Notes: generated from the sequence alone by a model not told the origin. A DNA stretch of 64,000 nt from JACKIC01 sp964543795 (GCA_964543795.1 CAZIZN010000002.1:62001-126000); one strand, 5' to 3'. Shown: positions 42,321 to 50,952, numbered from the stretch's first letter. Numbers and translations are program-made.

Positions 42321-43100
42321 ATGTCCTCCCACCTGCTGCTAGAGACGCGGCAGCGGGCCGAACAGGCAGGACTGAACCTGTTCGGGCTCGTTTCTGCGCC
42401 GAACTACGATGCGTGCCAGCCGTGCGATCGTCGCGTGCGGGGTGCGCGTTCCAACTGCGGCACGGTGGTGGTGCTCGGCACGGGCGGTCGCGGCTTCTGG
42501 CAACGCTTCGTCGCCGACGGCGAACCGGATGCGGAGAGCCAGACGCCGGGCGCTGCTGCGGAGCGGTTCGCGCATCGACAGGCGCGGGACCTCGGCGCCT
42601 GGCTGGCCGCGAACGGCGTCGCCAACGCGGTCGTCGAATCCGGTGCCCGCACGTCGCTGCGGTTCCCCTGCCTCGCCGAGGCCGCGGGCCTCGGCATCGT
42701 CTCGCCGGTCTCGGGCCTGCTGCTGCACCCGCAGTTCGGTCCCTGGATCGCCGTCCGTGCGGCGCTCCTCGTCGACGGCATGCCCTTCGGGCCGATTCCC
42801 GATGCGGCGCTGACCCGCAAGTTCCAGCCTTGTTGCGGCTGTGCCAGGCCCTGCGTCACGGCGTGCGCGCCGCGCGCGTTGGACGGCATCGGCGGGCGCG
42901 ATCCGGTCCGATGCGCGACCCATCGCGACGAGGGCAACTGTGAAGCGGGCTGCAACTCGCTGCTGGCCTGCCCGCTCGGCGCGGATCATCGCGATGGCCC
43001 CGGCGAACATGCGCACCGTCACGTGCCGTCGCAGACGGACGCGCGGCGCTGGGGCGGGAGCGGCGTCTGGCGGCTCGTGCCGAAGGGTTGGCGCCCTTGA
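42321..43100 (+). CDS. Cys-rich QueG/CblC-like protein, possible corrinoid reductase
   Basis: The 259-residue cytosolic protein has an N-terminal region like epoxyqueuosine reductase (LLLETRQRAEQAGLNLFGLVS, LGAWLAANGVANAVVESGA, AGLGIVSPVSGLLLHPQFG). A ferredoxin-like Cys cluster follows (FQPCCGCARPCVTACAPRAL, then RCAT, NCEAGCNSLLACPLG). It is shorter than QueG and lacks the HEAT-repeat C-terminus. QueG and the related CblC proteins bind cobalamin, and the neighbourhood (BtuF-like gene, B12 riboswitch) supports a corrinoid function. The exact reaction is unknown. Its stop overlaps the next start (TTGA). Confidence 0.68.
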   Translation: MSSHLLLETRQRAEQAGLNLFGLVSAPNYDACQPCDRRVRGARSNCGTVVVLGTGGRGFWQRFVADGEPDAESQTPGAAAERFAHRQARDLGAWLAANGVANAVVESGARTSLRFPCLAEAAGLGIVSPVSGLLLHPQFGPWIAVRAALLVDGMPFGPIPDAALTRKFQPCCGCARPCVTACAPRALDGIGGRDPVRCATHRDEGNCEAGCNSLLACPLGADHRDGPGEHAHRHVPSQTDARRWGGSGVWRLVPKGWRP

Positions 43101-43870
43101 CGGCGGCGCCGCTCCGCGTCGTCAGCCTGGTACCGAGCACGACCGAGAGTGTGGTCGCCCTGGCGGGCCGGCGACATCTGGTCGGCTGCACCCGCTACTG
43201 CACGGAACCGCGCTCCGAACTCGCCGCGGTGCCGCGCATCGGCGGCACCAAGAACCCGTCCCGCGAAGGCGTCGTCGCGCTCGCACCCGACCTCGTGCTC
43301 GGCAACGCCGAGGAGAATCGGCCCGAGGACCTCGCGTGGTTCGCCGAACGTGTGCCGGTGCTCGTCCAGACACCGTGCACCGTGGCAGAGGCTTCGCAGT
43401 GCTTGCGCGAGCTCGGCGCCGCGCTCGGCGCGCCGGCTGCTGCGCAGCCCTACGTCGCGCGCATCGAAGCGCAGGTTGCCGCCGCCGCCGAACGTCTCGC
43501 CGGTCCGCGGTTGCGGGTCTTCTACCCGATCTGGCGCAAGCCCTGGATGAGCGTCAATGCGTCGACCTACATCCACGACGTGTTGCGCGTCGCCGGTGCC
43601 GACAACGTCGTCGCGGCCCACTCGGCTCGCTACCCGGAGGTCGATGTGGCCGAGATCCTCGAACTCGGCGTCGACTGCGTGCTCTTGCCCGACGAACCGT
43701 GGGTGTTCGATGCGGCACAGCGCGACGAACTCGCGGTATCGCGGCTCTTCGGCGACGCGCTGCTGGCCCTCTGCGACGGGCGCGATCACTGCTGGCACGG
43801 AGTGCGCGCTGCGGACGGCATCGGCCGCGTGGTGGCCCGGATCCGCGCGCTGCGCCGCGAGCGCTCCTGA
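43097..43870 (+). CDS. BtuF-like helical-backbone metal-receptor protein without signal peptide
   Basis: The 257-residue protein matches the BtuF/FhuD periplasmic binding fold (PF01497): VVSLVPSTTESVVALAG, VPRIGGTKNPSREGVVALAPDLVLG, then KPWMSVNASTYIHDVLRVAGADNV, VDVAEILELGVDCVLLPDEPW and a C-terminal helix. Known BtuF proteins are exported, but this one starts with MTAAPLRVV and has no signal peptide or lipobox. No btuC or btuD follows. A cytosolic cobalamin-binding or chaperone role with the coupled Cys-rich protein is inferred. TTG 43097 overlaps the previous stop; TTG 43088 is possible. Confidence 0.78.
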   Translation: MTAAPLRVVSLVPSTTESVVALAGRRHLVGCTRYCTEPRSELAAVPRIGGTKNPSREGVVALAPDLVLGNAEENRPEDLAWFAERVPVLVQTPCTVAEASQCLRELGAALGAPAAAQPYVARIEAQVAAAAERLAGPRLRVFYPIWRKPWMSVNASTYIHDVLRVAGADNVVAAHSARYPEVDVAEILELGVDCVLLPDEPWVFDAAQRDELAVSRLFGDALLALCDGRDHCWHGVRAADGIGRVVARIRALRRERS

Positions 43871-43913
43871 TGCCGCCCGGCCGCGGGCCTGCTGCCGCGG
43901 CGATCCGACCGCC

Positions 43914-43960
43914 GGTGACCTTGATCACCTCACCGTGGTCACCTCTACCGTGGTCACCTC
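43914..43960. repeat. tandem 15-bp repeat spanning a stop codon
   Basis: ACCGTGGTCACCTC occurs at 43932-43945 and 43947-43960, preceded by a diverged copy (TTGATCACCTC) and GGTGACC. The second copy covers the stop codon (minus strand) of the DUF1508 gene, so each copy carries the same TGA in context. The repeat fills the space after the BtuF-like gene. Confidence 0.7.
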
Positions 43961-44313
43961 GCGGTGTGCTCGGGTTTGATCTTGGTGCGATCGACCAGGG
44001 GTGCGCTGGCACCGTGGGCGCGGATCCGCTCGAGCAGCGTCGCCAGTTCCTCGGCAGTTGCCGCGTGTGCCGAGGTGGCGAGTGCCTTGCCGTTGCGGTC
44101 GCGGAACTCGGCGACGTGCGAGCCGTCCGCCGCCTTCCGCACCGCGACGCGATCGGGATCGCGCAACGAGTTGCGCGCGTTCAGCACGGCGTTCTGGACC
44201 ATGATCTTGCTCTTGTCGGGCGAGCCGGCGAGCAGCAGGTCGCCCTCGGGGGCGCGCAGCTGGAAATGGAACATGCCCTCGTGGTCGAGGACGACTTCGA
44301 ATCGTGCAACCAT
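43954..44313 (-). CDS. DUF1508 (YegP-like) tandem-domain protein
   Basis: The 119-residue protein has two copies of the YegP/DUF1508 motif. The first is FEVVLDHEGMFHFQLRAPEGDLLL then KSKIMVQNAVLNARNSL; the second is shortened (RKAADGSHVAEFRDRNGKALATSA then AEELATLLERI). Family members are small cytosolic proteins of unknown role, often stress-associated. ATG 44313 has a strong Shine-Dalgarno GGAGGAG nine bases upstream. The last codons and stop lie inside the tandem repeat. Confidence 0.85.
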   Translation of the reverse strand: MVARFEVVLDHEGMFHFQLRAPEGDLLLAGSPDKSKIMVQNAVLNARNSLRDPDRVAVRKAADGSHVAEFRDRNGKALATSAHAATAEELATLLERIRAHGASAPLVDRTKIKPEHTAR

Positions 44314-44421
44314 GACGGAGAACTCCTCCGCGTCCCTCGACGAGTGGCTGCACCCGAGGGTTCCCACGCGGTCGACAATCCGCTGAAGATGGCGGCAGGG
44401 ATCGCGCGCGAGCGGGTCCTC

Positions 44422-45468
44422 TCAGGTGACCGCGCGAACCTCGGCACGCAGAGCGTCGGTGACCGCATCCAGCGGCAGCGGACGAACTTCGCTCGATCCG
44501 ATCCCGGTCGGCAGCGCGAACTGCAGCAGGCCGTCGGCGACCTTCTTGTCGCGAGCCACGTAGGGCAACAACTCTGTATCCGGGGGCAGCGGATGGCGCG
44601 CGAAACCATGACGGAGCAGCAGTTCGCGTGCGCGCGTCACCGCTGCCGCCGGGATCGCGGCGAGCTGCTCGGCGAGGGTCAGCGCGAAGTGCAGTCCGCG
44701 CGCGACGCACAGTCCGTGGGGCACGCCGAAGTCCGCGTGGGCCTCGAGCGCGTGGCCCAGCGTGTGGCCGAGGTTGAGCAGGCGGCGCCGCCCGTGCTCG
44801 CGCGGATCGGCCTCCACCACGGCGATCTTCGCAGCGATCGAACGCCGCACCACGTCGAGGAGCAGGTCCGGATCGCGCGCCGCGAGTCGCGCGGGTTCGC
44901 GCTCGAGCAACTCGAACAGCTCCCCGTCGAGGCCGATCGCCGTCTTGATCACCTCGGCCAGGCCGGAGCGGAACTCGGCTTGCGGCAGGGTCGCGAGCCA
45001 GTCGACGTCGACGAGTGCCAGTCGCGCGGGATGAACGGTGCCGGCGAGGTTCTTGCCTTCGGGGAGATTGACCGCGGTCTTGCCGCCGACCGCGCTGTCG
45101 ACCATCGCCAGCAGCGTGGTCGGCACCTGCCAGAACTCGATGCCGCGCAGGAAGAGCGATGCGGCGAGTCCGCCGAGGTCGCCGACGACGCCGCCGCCGA
45201 CCGCGAGCAGGAGTGAGCCGCGATCGAGCCCCGCCGCGACCATCGCCCGCAGCAGCGTCTCGCAGCCGGCGAGGGTCTTGCCCGCTTCGCCGCCCGCGTG
45301 CGCCAGGCGCGGCCACGGACCGAGGTCGGATGCACCGGGCACGCGGGGATCGTGGAACAGGAACGCGCGCCGCGATCCGACCCGTGCAGCGATCTGTGGG
45401 GCCAGGGCGCGGCCGATGCACACCTCGGTCGGCGGAACGTCTGCAGGCCGACAATGCAGCGTGATCAC
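44422..45468 (-). CDS. aroB: 3-dehydroquinate synthase
   Basis: AroB converts DAHP to 3-dehydroquinate in the shikimate pathway, using NAD and a metal. The 348-residue protein has the NAD motif LLAVGGGVVGDLGGLAASLFLRG, PTTLLAMVDSAVGGKTAVN, LAEVIKTA, the metal-ligand Glu region, NLGHTLGHALEAH (metal His) and FGVPHGLCVARGL. GTG 45468 overlaps the stop of the upstream membrane protein (GTGA). It is slightly shorter than E. coli AroB and complete. No other shikimate gene is in the window. Confidence 0.95.
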   Translation of the reverse strand: MITLHCRPADVPPTEVCIGRALAPQIAARVGSRRAFLFHDPRVPGASDLGPWPRLAHAGGEAGKTLAGCETLLRAMVAAGLDRGSLLLAVGGGVVGDLGGLAASLFLRGIEFWQVPTTLLAMVDSAVGGKTAVNLPEGKNLAGTVHPARLALVDVDWLATLPQAEFRSGLAEVIKTAIGLDGELFELLEREPARLAARDPDLLLDVVRRSIAAKIAVVEADPREHGRRRLLNLGHTLGHALEAHADFGVPHGLCVARGLHFALTLAEQLAAIPAAAVTRARELLLRHGFARHPLPPDTELLPYVARDKKVADGLLQFALPTGIGSSEVRPLPLDAVTDALRAEVRAVT

Positions 45469-46832
45469 GGAGCGGACGCGCTGCTCGCCGTCGTCGGACG
45501 ATCGCTCGCCGCCGCGCGTTCGCGCCGCTGGCGGCGCCGCACGTCGAGGTGCTTCTGGTGCTCCAGGCTGCTGCGCGCGGCGCGCCGCTGGACGACCCAG
45601 GCCAGCACGACGAAACCGAGCAGCACGAGCACGAGCACGCCGGTCAGACCGCGCATCGCCGCGTCCGCTTCGCGGAAGAACGGCTCCATGCCGGCGGCCA
45701 CGAACAGGGGCACGCGGATGCGATCGCCTTGCATGCCCTCGTAGACGAACCACCGGTAGTAGTGCGCGTTGATCTCGACGTCGGTCCGGACCTCCATGTG
45801 GTCCAAGCGCGCCGGCAACCAGACCGGGATCAGATGGCCGCCGAAGTCGCGCACCTGGATCCAGGCCACGGTCCAGTAGCGGATCCCGGCCGGATTCGCG
45901 GGCGCGGCGATCGACGTGCGGTGGATCAGGGTGCCGAGCACCCGCAGCGGCGTGCCGCGCGCGAGCTGGTCCCGCTGCAGCAGCGGGTAGGTCTCGGCTT
46001 CGTTGAGGGTGCCGATGCGGCGCCACTCCGCGGGCGTGCGCTGGTCTGCGGTGTCGCGCGCGAAGGCGGCCAGGTGCCACAGCGCGTCGGTCTGGTCCTC
46101 CTCGAGCAGACGCCAGGTGGGGCTGCCGGGCCAGAAACTGCGGTCGTCGATCCCGGCAAGCAAGGCCGGATCGAGTTCGGTCACCGGCCCCCAGTCCGGG
46201 TAGTCGCGCTGGATGCCGCGGCCGACCAGCAGAGGTGCCGAACGCACGTCGTGTGGGTACGTCGTGTCACGCAGCTTCAGCAGGTAGCCCTCGACGCGGG
46301 CCCAGCTGCCGCGTTGCACGTCCACCGGCGGCGGCATCGAGAACGCCGCGATCACGTGCTGGCCGTCGTCGAGACGCAGCGTCGCTTCGTAGATCGAATG
46401 GTTCGGGATCGGATGGCCCTCGCCTGGCCCGCTGAGTTCGACGACCTGGCCTTCGTACCAGAGCCATCGCCCGCGCCACTCCGCGGGTGCTGCCTGGATC
46501 TCGGCCAGCGGGACGGGGCGCTCGGGCATGCCCAGCGCCAGTGCGACGCTCGGCACGACGTCGATCGCGACGGCGAGCAGGTGGCGCATCGGCTCGGGTT
46601 CGAGGAACAGCCGCTCCTCGCGAGTCGAGTCCAGCGCGCGCTCCAGCAGGTCGCGGTCGAGCCTCGGCACGGGCACGACCGCGGCGGGCATCTCCGGCTG
46701 CGAGGGGATCGTCTCCCCGGGGTTCCAGAACGCCGCGAAGTAGACGAGGAAGGCGAGCACGAATCCCGCGATCGCGAACCGCACCCAGGGCGGAACGATC
46801 GGCAGGATGGCTGGACGGTGGTCGGCAAACAT
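45465..46832 (-). CDS. two-helix membrane protein with large extracytoplasmic domain
   Basis: I do not recognise the family. The 455-residue protein has a helix near the N-terminus (FAIAGFVLAFLVYFAAF) and one near the C-terminus (GVLVLVLLGFVVLAWVV). Between them is a domain of about 365 residues with SSF/OB-like strands (GRWLWYEGQVVELSGPG, SWARVEGYLLKL, LARGTPLRVLGTLIHRT) and many Trp and Arg residues. The tail is basic and Ser-rich. This topology exposes the domain to the periplasm. ATG 46832 gives the first helix in the usual position. It is coupled to aroB by GTGA, which is probably only organisational. Confidence 0.6.
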   Translation of the reverse strand: MFADHRPAILPIVPPWVRFAIAGFVLAFLVYFAAFWNPGETIPSQPEMPAAVVPVPRLDRDLLERALDSTREERLFLEPEPMRHLLAVAIDVVPSVALALGMPERPVPLAEIQAAPAEWRGRWLWYEGQVVELSGPGEGHPIPNHSIYEATLRLDDGQHVIAAFSMPPPVDVQRGSWARVEGYLLKLRDTTYPHDVRSAPLLVGRGIQRDYPDWGPVTELDPALLAGIDDRSFWPGSPTWRLLEEDQTDALWHLAAFARDTADQRTPAEWRRIGTLNEAETYPLLQRDQLARGTPLRVLGTLIHRTSIAAPANPAGIRYWTVAWIQVRDFGGHLIPVWLPARLDHMEVRTDVEINAHYYRWFVYEGMQGDRIRVPLFVAAGMEPFFREADAAMRGLTGVLVLVLLGFVVLAWVVQRRAARSSLEHQKHLDVRRRQRRERAAASDRPTTASSASAP

Positions 46833-46930
46833 CGGACGAGCGAGAACGTAGCCCGCCGGCCGTCGGTTTGCTCGCCGCCGGGCCGTTCGCTCGCGCCCGG
46901 CGAATCCTCGCCGTCGGCGGATCGGGCCGA

Positions 46931-47338
46931 TCAGGACTCCGGGCGGTCGAACAGCCCGCCCAGATGGAAGTTGGCGATGTCCGACCGGTCGACGATCGTC
47001 GCCGCGTTGACGCCGAGCGTGATCGCGATGACCTCGGCGATCTCCTCGCTCGTCGCCCCTTCCCGCTTCGCCTTCTTGAGGTGCCCTTCGAGGCATCCCT
47101 TGCACCCGGAGGTGAGTGAGGCGGCGATGGCGATGAACTCCTTCGTCTTGAGGTCGATCTTCGACTTGCCGTAGGTCGCCTTGTAGAAGCCCATGTAGAG
47201 CTGCTTGAGGTCCGGCGTCAGCAGTGCGTAGCTGCGCATCGAGGAACTCGGCACGCGTCCGTCTGCGAGGGTGTCGGCGAGGTTGTCGGGCCGGGCCGCG
47301 TCGGGCCGGGAGGAGGCGGTCTTCGTTTCGTCCGTCAT
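46931..47338 (-). CDS. carboxymuconolactone decarboxylase/AhpD-family protein
   Basis: The 135-residue protein has the AhpD-type motif SGCKGCLEGHLKKAKREGA, whose Cys pair and downstream His give peroxidatic or reductant activity in alkylhydroperoxidase D. IDLKTKEFIAIAAS precedes it, and SEEIAEVIAITLGVNAAT follows. This points to antioxidant defence rather than ring cleavage, though the partner peroxiredoxin is not nearby. ATG 47338 was chosen since the codons before it are low in family similarity. A repeat-flanked promoter-like element lies 30-70 bp upstream. Confidence 0.88.
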   Translation of the reverse strand: MTDETKTASSRPDAARPDNLADTLADGRVPSSSMRSYALLTPDLKQLYMGFYKATYGKSKIDLKTKEFIAIAASLTSGCKGCLEGHLKKAKREGATSEEIAEVIAITLGVNAATIVDRSDIANFHLGGLFDRPES

Positions 47339-47367
47339 GGGGGGTGCAGGGGGCGCCGAGCTGGCGT

Positions 47368-47409
47368 CGGCCGATCGAAGGGTGGGTATACGCACAGCCC
47401 GGCCGATCG
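47368..47409 (-). promoter_or_regulatory. direct repeats flanking a -10-like element
   Basis: CGATCGGCCG occurs twice in the same orientation (47377-47368 and 47409-47400 on the minus strand). The copies are 32 bp apart start to start, close to three helical turns. Between them lies TATACC, a -10-like hexamer. The pair sits just upstream of the AhpD-like gene and could be an operator. Confidence 0.4.
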
Positions 47410-47417
47410 GATGCGGA

Positions 47418-47843
47418 TTATTGCAGGCCGAGTTGCAGGCGCACCAACGCCGCGCGGTCGGCCGGCTGCTCCAACGACTGGAAGGCGGCCTCGAAGCCGA
47501 GCCACTGCAGTTCGCCGATCATGGGGCCGGGCCGCAGCTGCGCCACCGGATCGCTCGGCGTCCCGGCCTGCCAGGCGTAGGGCCACTCGACGAAGCCGAG
47601 ATCGCCGAACAACTCGGGCTGCGGTCCGGCCAGTTCCAGCAGGTGGATGGGCCGTCGCAGGCCCGTCTCGGCGTGTACCTCGCGTCGGATCGCATCCTCG
47701 ATCTTCTCGCCGGCAGCGACGGCGCCGACGACCGGACCGAGCGGCCACTCCTCGCGCGGCTTCTGCCGCAGCAGCAGGTACTCGATCCGTCGGTCGAGCA
47801 CCTGGAACACGAAGATCCGTACGCGGTGTTCGAGGTTGAACAT
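47418..47843 (-). CDS. NUDIX hydrolase
   Basis: The 141-residue protein has a Nudix box GAVAAGEKIEDAIRREVHAETGL. It fits GX5EX7REUXEEXGU except that the first of the paired Glu residues is Ala. It hydrolyses a nucleoside diphosphate linked to another group; the C-terminus (IGELQWLGFEAAFQSL) suggests a dATP/dihydroneopterin-triphosphate-like type, a weak inference. ATG 47843 has GGGAG five bases upstream. No signal peptide is present. It stands alone between the AhpD-like gene and the esterase. Confidence 0.85.
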   Translation of the reverse strand: MFNLEHRVRIFVFQVLDRRIEYLLLRQKPREEWPLGPVVGAVAAGEKIEDAIRREVHAETGLRRPIHLLELAGPQPELFGDLGFVEWPYAWQAGTPSDPVAQLRPGPMIGELQWLGFEAAFQSLEQPADRAALVRLQLGLQ

Positions 47844-47962
47844 CTGGACTCCCTGGCCGCGGGCAGGTTTCCCGCGCGAGAACAGCGCTCTCTAGTCGCG
47901 TTCATCGGCGCGGGTGCAGCCGATGTGCAGCCCGCACGCCGAAAATCCCGTCGGCGCGGGCC

Positions 47963-49042
47963 TCAGCGTTCGCCGCCGGCGCCTGCCGGTGCCGCCTTCT
48001 TGCCCTTGCCACCGCCGTCACCGGTGCCGGCGTCCCCGGCGCCCGCGCCCTTGTCGTCGCCGAGCGCGCGCAGTCCGGCGCCGCGCGCAGCCGCCGCCTG
48101 CCAGACCTCGCCGACCGTCGCGAACGAGTAGGGCAGCGTCTGGTCCTGGAAACCGGCGCCCCAGGAATGGCCGCCGCCCTGGATCAGGCGCCAGGTGTGC
48201 TCGATCTTCTTGGCCTCGAGCGCCTCGTGCAGCGCCTCGTTGCCGGTCGCGAAGCCGTAGCGGTCCTCGGTGCCGGCGTCGAAGTAGATGCGCAGGCTCG
48301 CGAGTCGCTTCGCCTCGGCCGCCTGGGCGAGGCACAGCGGGTTCGCCTTCTGCCACGGCTCCTTCTCGATCGGATTGCCGAACACCTCGTCGAGTCCGAA
48401 CTGGCTGGCGCGCGACTTGAGTCGCTCGGGCAACGCCGCCGGATCCTCGGGGAAGACCGCGGCGCTGTGTGCCCCGACCACCCCGAACAGCTCGGGCTTC
48501 GTGAACGCGATGCGCAGTGCGGCCATGCCGCCCATGCTGACGCCGAGGATCGCCCGTTCCTCGCGCCGGGTGCTGACCCGGTACTCCTTCTCCAGGTGCG
48601 CCAGCAAGTCGGCCGTGATGAGGTCCTCCCAGCGTGCGTCCTTGCGGTTCACGTACATCGACGTCGCGCCGCCGTTGGCGGTGACGAAGACGCAGGGGGG
48701 CAGTTTCCCGGCGCCGACCGTCTTGTCGAGCACGGGAGCGCCGCCGCGGGTGTGGAAGCGCATGTGATCCTCGAACATCCCGTGCAGCCAGATCGCCAGC
48801 GGCCAGCGCTTGTCCTTGTTCGCGACGTCGTCGTAGCCCTTCGGCAGGTAGACGCCGTACTTCATCTGCTTGCCGACGGCCGCGCTGTCGAACGAGCCTT
48901 CGCGGAAGGTGAAGTTCTCGAGCGCGACCGGCGCGGCGTCGGCGCCGCGGCGGTCGCGCCGCTCGCGGCGTTCGTTGCCTTGGGCGAGCAGGGGAGCGGC
49001 GGCGAGCGAGAGCAACAGCAGTGCCTGGAACCGAACGTGCAT
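47963..49042 (-). CDS. secreted alpha/beta-hydrolase esterase (feruloyl-esterase/esterase D type)
   Basis: The 359-residue protein has a signal peptide (FQALLLLSLAAAPLLAQG), then an esterase fold: GVYLPKGYDD, LAIWLHGMFEDH, the nucleophile elbow GVSMGGMAAL (Ser), DAGTEDRYG (likely Asp) and GGGHSWGAGF (His). This arrangement matches PF00756-type esterases acting on sugar or lipid esters outside the cytoplasm. The C-terminal 30 residues are Gly/Ala/Lys-rich and low in complexity. GAGG lies 6 bases before ATG 49042. It diverges from folC across 57 bp. Confidence 0.85.
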   Translation of the reverse strand: MHVRFQALLLLSLAAAPLLAQGNERRERRDRRGADAAPVALENFTFREGSFDSAAVGKQMKYGVYLPKGYDDVANKDKRWPLAIWLHGMFEDHMRFHTRGGAPVLDKTVGAGKLPPCVFVTANGGATSMYVNRKDARWEDLITADLLAHLEKEYRVSTRREERAILGVSMGGMAALRIAFTKPELFGVVGAHSAAVFPEDPAALPERLKSRASQFGLDEVFGNPIEKEPWQKANPLCLAQAAEAKRLASLRIYFDAGTEDRYGFATGNEALHEALEAKKIEHTWRLIQGGGHSWGAGFQDQTLPYSFATVGEVWQAAAARGAGLRALGDDKGAGAGDAGTGDGGGKGKKAAPAGAGGER

Positions 49043-49099
49043 GCGATACCTCGGGGGGGACGTGGCCGGTAGTCTTGCGCAACGCCCGCATCGCGCCCA

Positions 49100-50416
49100 G
49101 TGGGGCGCGCAGAATCCCCCTTGGACCCTGCCGCCGTCCGTCTCGCCCCCCTGCTCGACCGCCTCGTCAACTACGAGCGAACGCGGCCGGCGCGGCCCGT
49201 CTGGGACCTCGCGGCGACGGCGCGGTTGCTCGAGCGTCCCGGCGCGTCGCCGCCGCCGGCGGTCGCGATCCAGATCGGCGGCAGCAAAGGCAAGGGCACC
49301 ACCTGTGCGATGCTCGAACTGATCGCGCGCCGCGCCGGCCTGCGCGTGGGCGTCTACACCTCGCCGCACGTCTCGACGCTGCTCGAACGCGTCCGCGTCG
49401 ACGGCGTCGACGTGCCGGTCGCCGAACTCGAGCGCATCCTGCGCGACGTGCTCGCGGCTGCCGGCGATCGGCCACCGACGTTCTTCGAGGCGATGACGGT
49501 CGCCGCGGTGCAGTGGTTCGCCGAGCAACGGGTCGACCTCGCGGTCTACGAAGTCGGGCTCGGCGGGCGCCTCGACGCGACGACCGCGCTGCCGGTCGCG
49601 GCGAGCGTCCTGACGATGGTCGAGCTCGAGCACACCGACGTGCTCGGCGACACCCTGGCGAAGATCGCCGCCGAGAAGGCGCCGATCGTGCGGCCCGGCG
49701 GCCGCGGCTTCACCGCTGCCGACGGCGAGGCGCTGGCGGTGATCGAGGCGCACGCGCGGGCCGTCGGTGCCCGGCTGGCGCTGCTCGGCCGCGACTTCGC
49801 GGTGCGGACGGCGCCCACGGCGGGGACGGAACTCGCCGGGGAACTCGACCTGCCGCCGCGCGGAGTGTTGCCTTTCTCGCTGCTGGACGGCGCCTCGTAC
49901 GAGATCCCGGCACTCGCGCTGGCCGCCGCCGCGCTGCTGTCGGTCCGGCCGTCGGTGACGCTCGACCTGCGCGCGTTGCCGCGGCCGTCCCAGCCGTGCC
50001 GGTTCGAGATCGTGACCGGGGCCGGCGGCTGGCCGCTCGTCTTCGACGGCGCCCACACCGAGCGGTCGCTCGCCGCCGTCGCCGCCGAGTTCGCGCGTCG
50101 CTGGCCGGGACAGCGCGCCGCGATCCTGTTCGGCGCCGCCGCGGGGAAGCGGTGGCGCGAGGGCTCGAGTTCGCTGCTGCCGATCGCCGATAGGTTCCTC
50201 GTCACCGAGGTCTCGGGCACGGTCAGCGAGGACCCGGCTGCGATCGTCGCGCATCTGCGTGGATGCGGGATCGCCGCCACGGAGGTCGCAGGTGTCGAGC
50301 AGGGGCTCCTGGCGCTGTCGGCGCACGCGGGGCCGCGGCTCGTCACCGGCTCCTTCTACCTCGCCGGCGCGGCGCGATCCCGGGTGCGCGAGAGCGCGAG
50401 CGAGCCAAGACGATGA
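49100..50416 (+). CDS. folC: folylpolyglutamate synthase / dihydrofolate synthase
   Basis: The 438-residue Mur-ligase-family protein adds glutamate to folates. IQIGGSKGKGTTCAMLELIA is the P-loop, TSPHVSTLLERVRVDG the folate/Mg segment, FFEAMTVAAVQWFAE and YEVGLGGRLDATTAL the central motifs, LEHTDVLGDTLAKIAAEKAPI the carbamate-lysine region, and DGAHTERS opens the C-terminal domain. All are diagnostic. GTG 49100 is used; TTG 49121 is also possible. The stop overlaps the next ATG (ATGA), linking it to a small protein of unknown role. Confidence 0.92.
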   Translation: MGRAESPLDPAAVRLAPLLDRLVNYERTRPARPVWDLAATARLLERPGASPPPAVAIQIGGSKGKGTTCAMLELIARRAGLRVGVYTSPHVSTLLERVRVDGVDVPVAELERILRDVLAAAGDRPPTFFEAMTVAAVQWFAEQRVDLAVYEVGLGGRLDATTALPVAASVLTMVELEHTDVLGDTLAKIAAEKAPIVRPGGRGFTAADGEALAVIEAHARAVGARLALLGRDFAVRTAPTAGTELAGELDLPPRGVLPFSLLDGASYEIPALALAAAALLSVRPSVTLDLRALPRPSQPCRFEIVTGAGGWPLVFDGAHTERSLAAVAAEFARRWPGQRAAILFGAAAGKRWREGSSSLLPIADRFLVTEVSGTVSEDPAAIVAHLRGCGIAATEVAGVEQGLLALSAHAGPRLVTGSFYLAGAARSRVRESASEPRR

Positions 50417-50952
50417 ACGACCGCCCTGAATCCTCCGGTTCGACCTCCACGCCGGTGTTCGTCGAGGACCTCTTCCTGACCGACGTGTTCCTCATCAAGG
50501 GTCGGCTGTCGCACAAGCCTCGCCGGCTCTCCAATCTGCTCGAGGAGCACGCGCGGTCGTTCCTGCAGGTCGTCGAGGCGACGATGGTCTCGCTGCGCAG
50601 CCGCGAGGTGATCCGCACGCCCTCGCTGATGGTCAACACGCGCGAGATCCTGCTCGCGCACGAACTGGTCGACTTCGCCGGCGACGCCGTGCAGCGCCGG
50701 CTGGCCGCCGGCGACCGCAAGACGACGCGGGTCCGGGCCTTCTACAACGGCCCCGTGCAGTTCGAACTCGCCGGCCGGATCGAGCCGGGCGCCTACGAGA
50801 CGAGCGCCACGCAGTCGCGCAAGTACTTCATCATGGAGGAGCCGCAGTTCCGCGGACTCGACCTCGCGCATCCCGATCTCGCGCTGCTGGCCTCGCTCGA
50901 CTATGCGATCGTGCGGCGCGACCGCATGGCCTACGTCTACGACTTCGGCTAG
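50413..50952 (+). CDS. conserved-looking cytosolic protein of unknown function
   Basis: I cannot name a family. The 179-residue protein starts inside the folC stop (ATGA). Its strands are FVEDLFLTDVFLIKGRL, HARSFLQVVEATMVSL and VIRTPSLMVNTREILLAHELVDF, followed by RKYFIMEEPQF. RLSNLLEEHARSFLQ resembles the small 'bilin/DUF6812-like' beta-barrel domain seen in other planctomycete and actinobacterial proteins, but this is weak. No signal peptide, helix or catalytic motif is seen. Its TAG stop is shared with the CTAG stop of the convergent spermidine-synthase-like gene. Confidence 0.6.
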   Translation: MNDRPESSGSTSTPVFVEDLFLTDVFLIKGRLSHKPRRLSNLLEEHARSFLQVVEATMVSLRSREVIRTPSLMVNTREILLAHELVDFAGDAVQRRLAAGDRKTTRVRAFYNGPVQFELAGRIEPGAYETSATQSRKYFIMEEPQFRGLDLAHPDLALLASLDYAIVRRDRMAYVYDFG

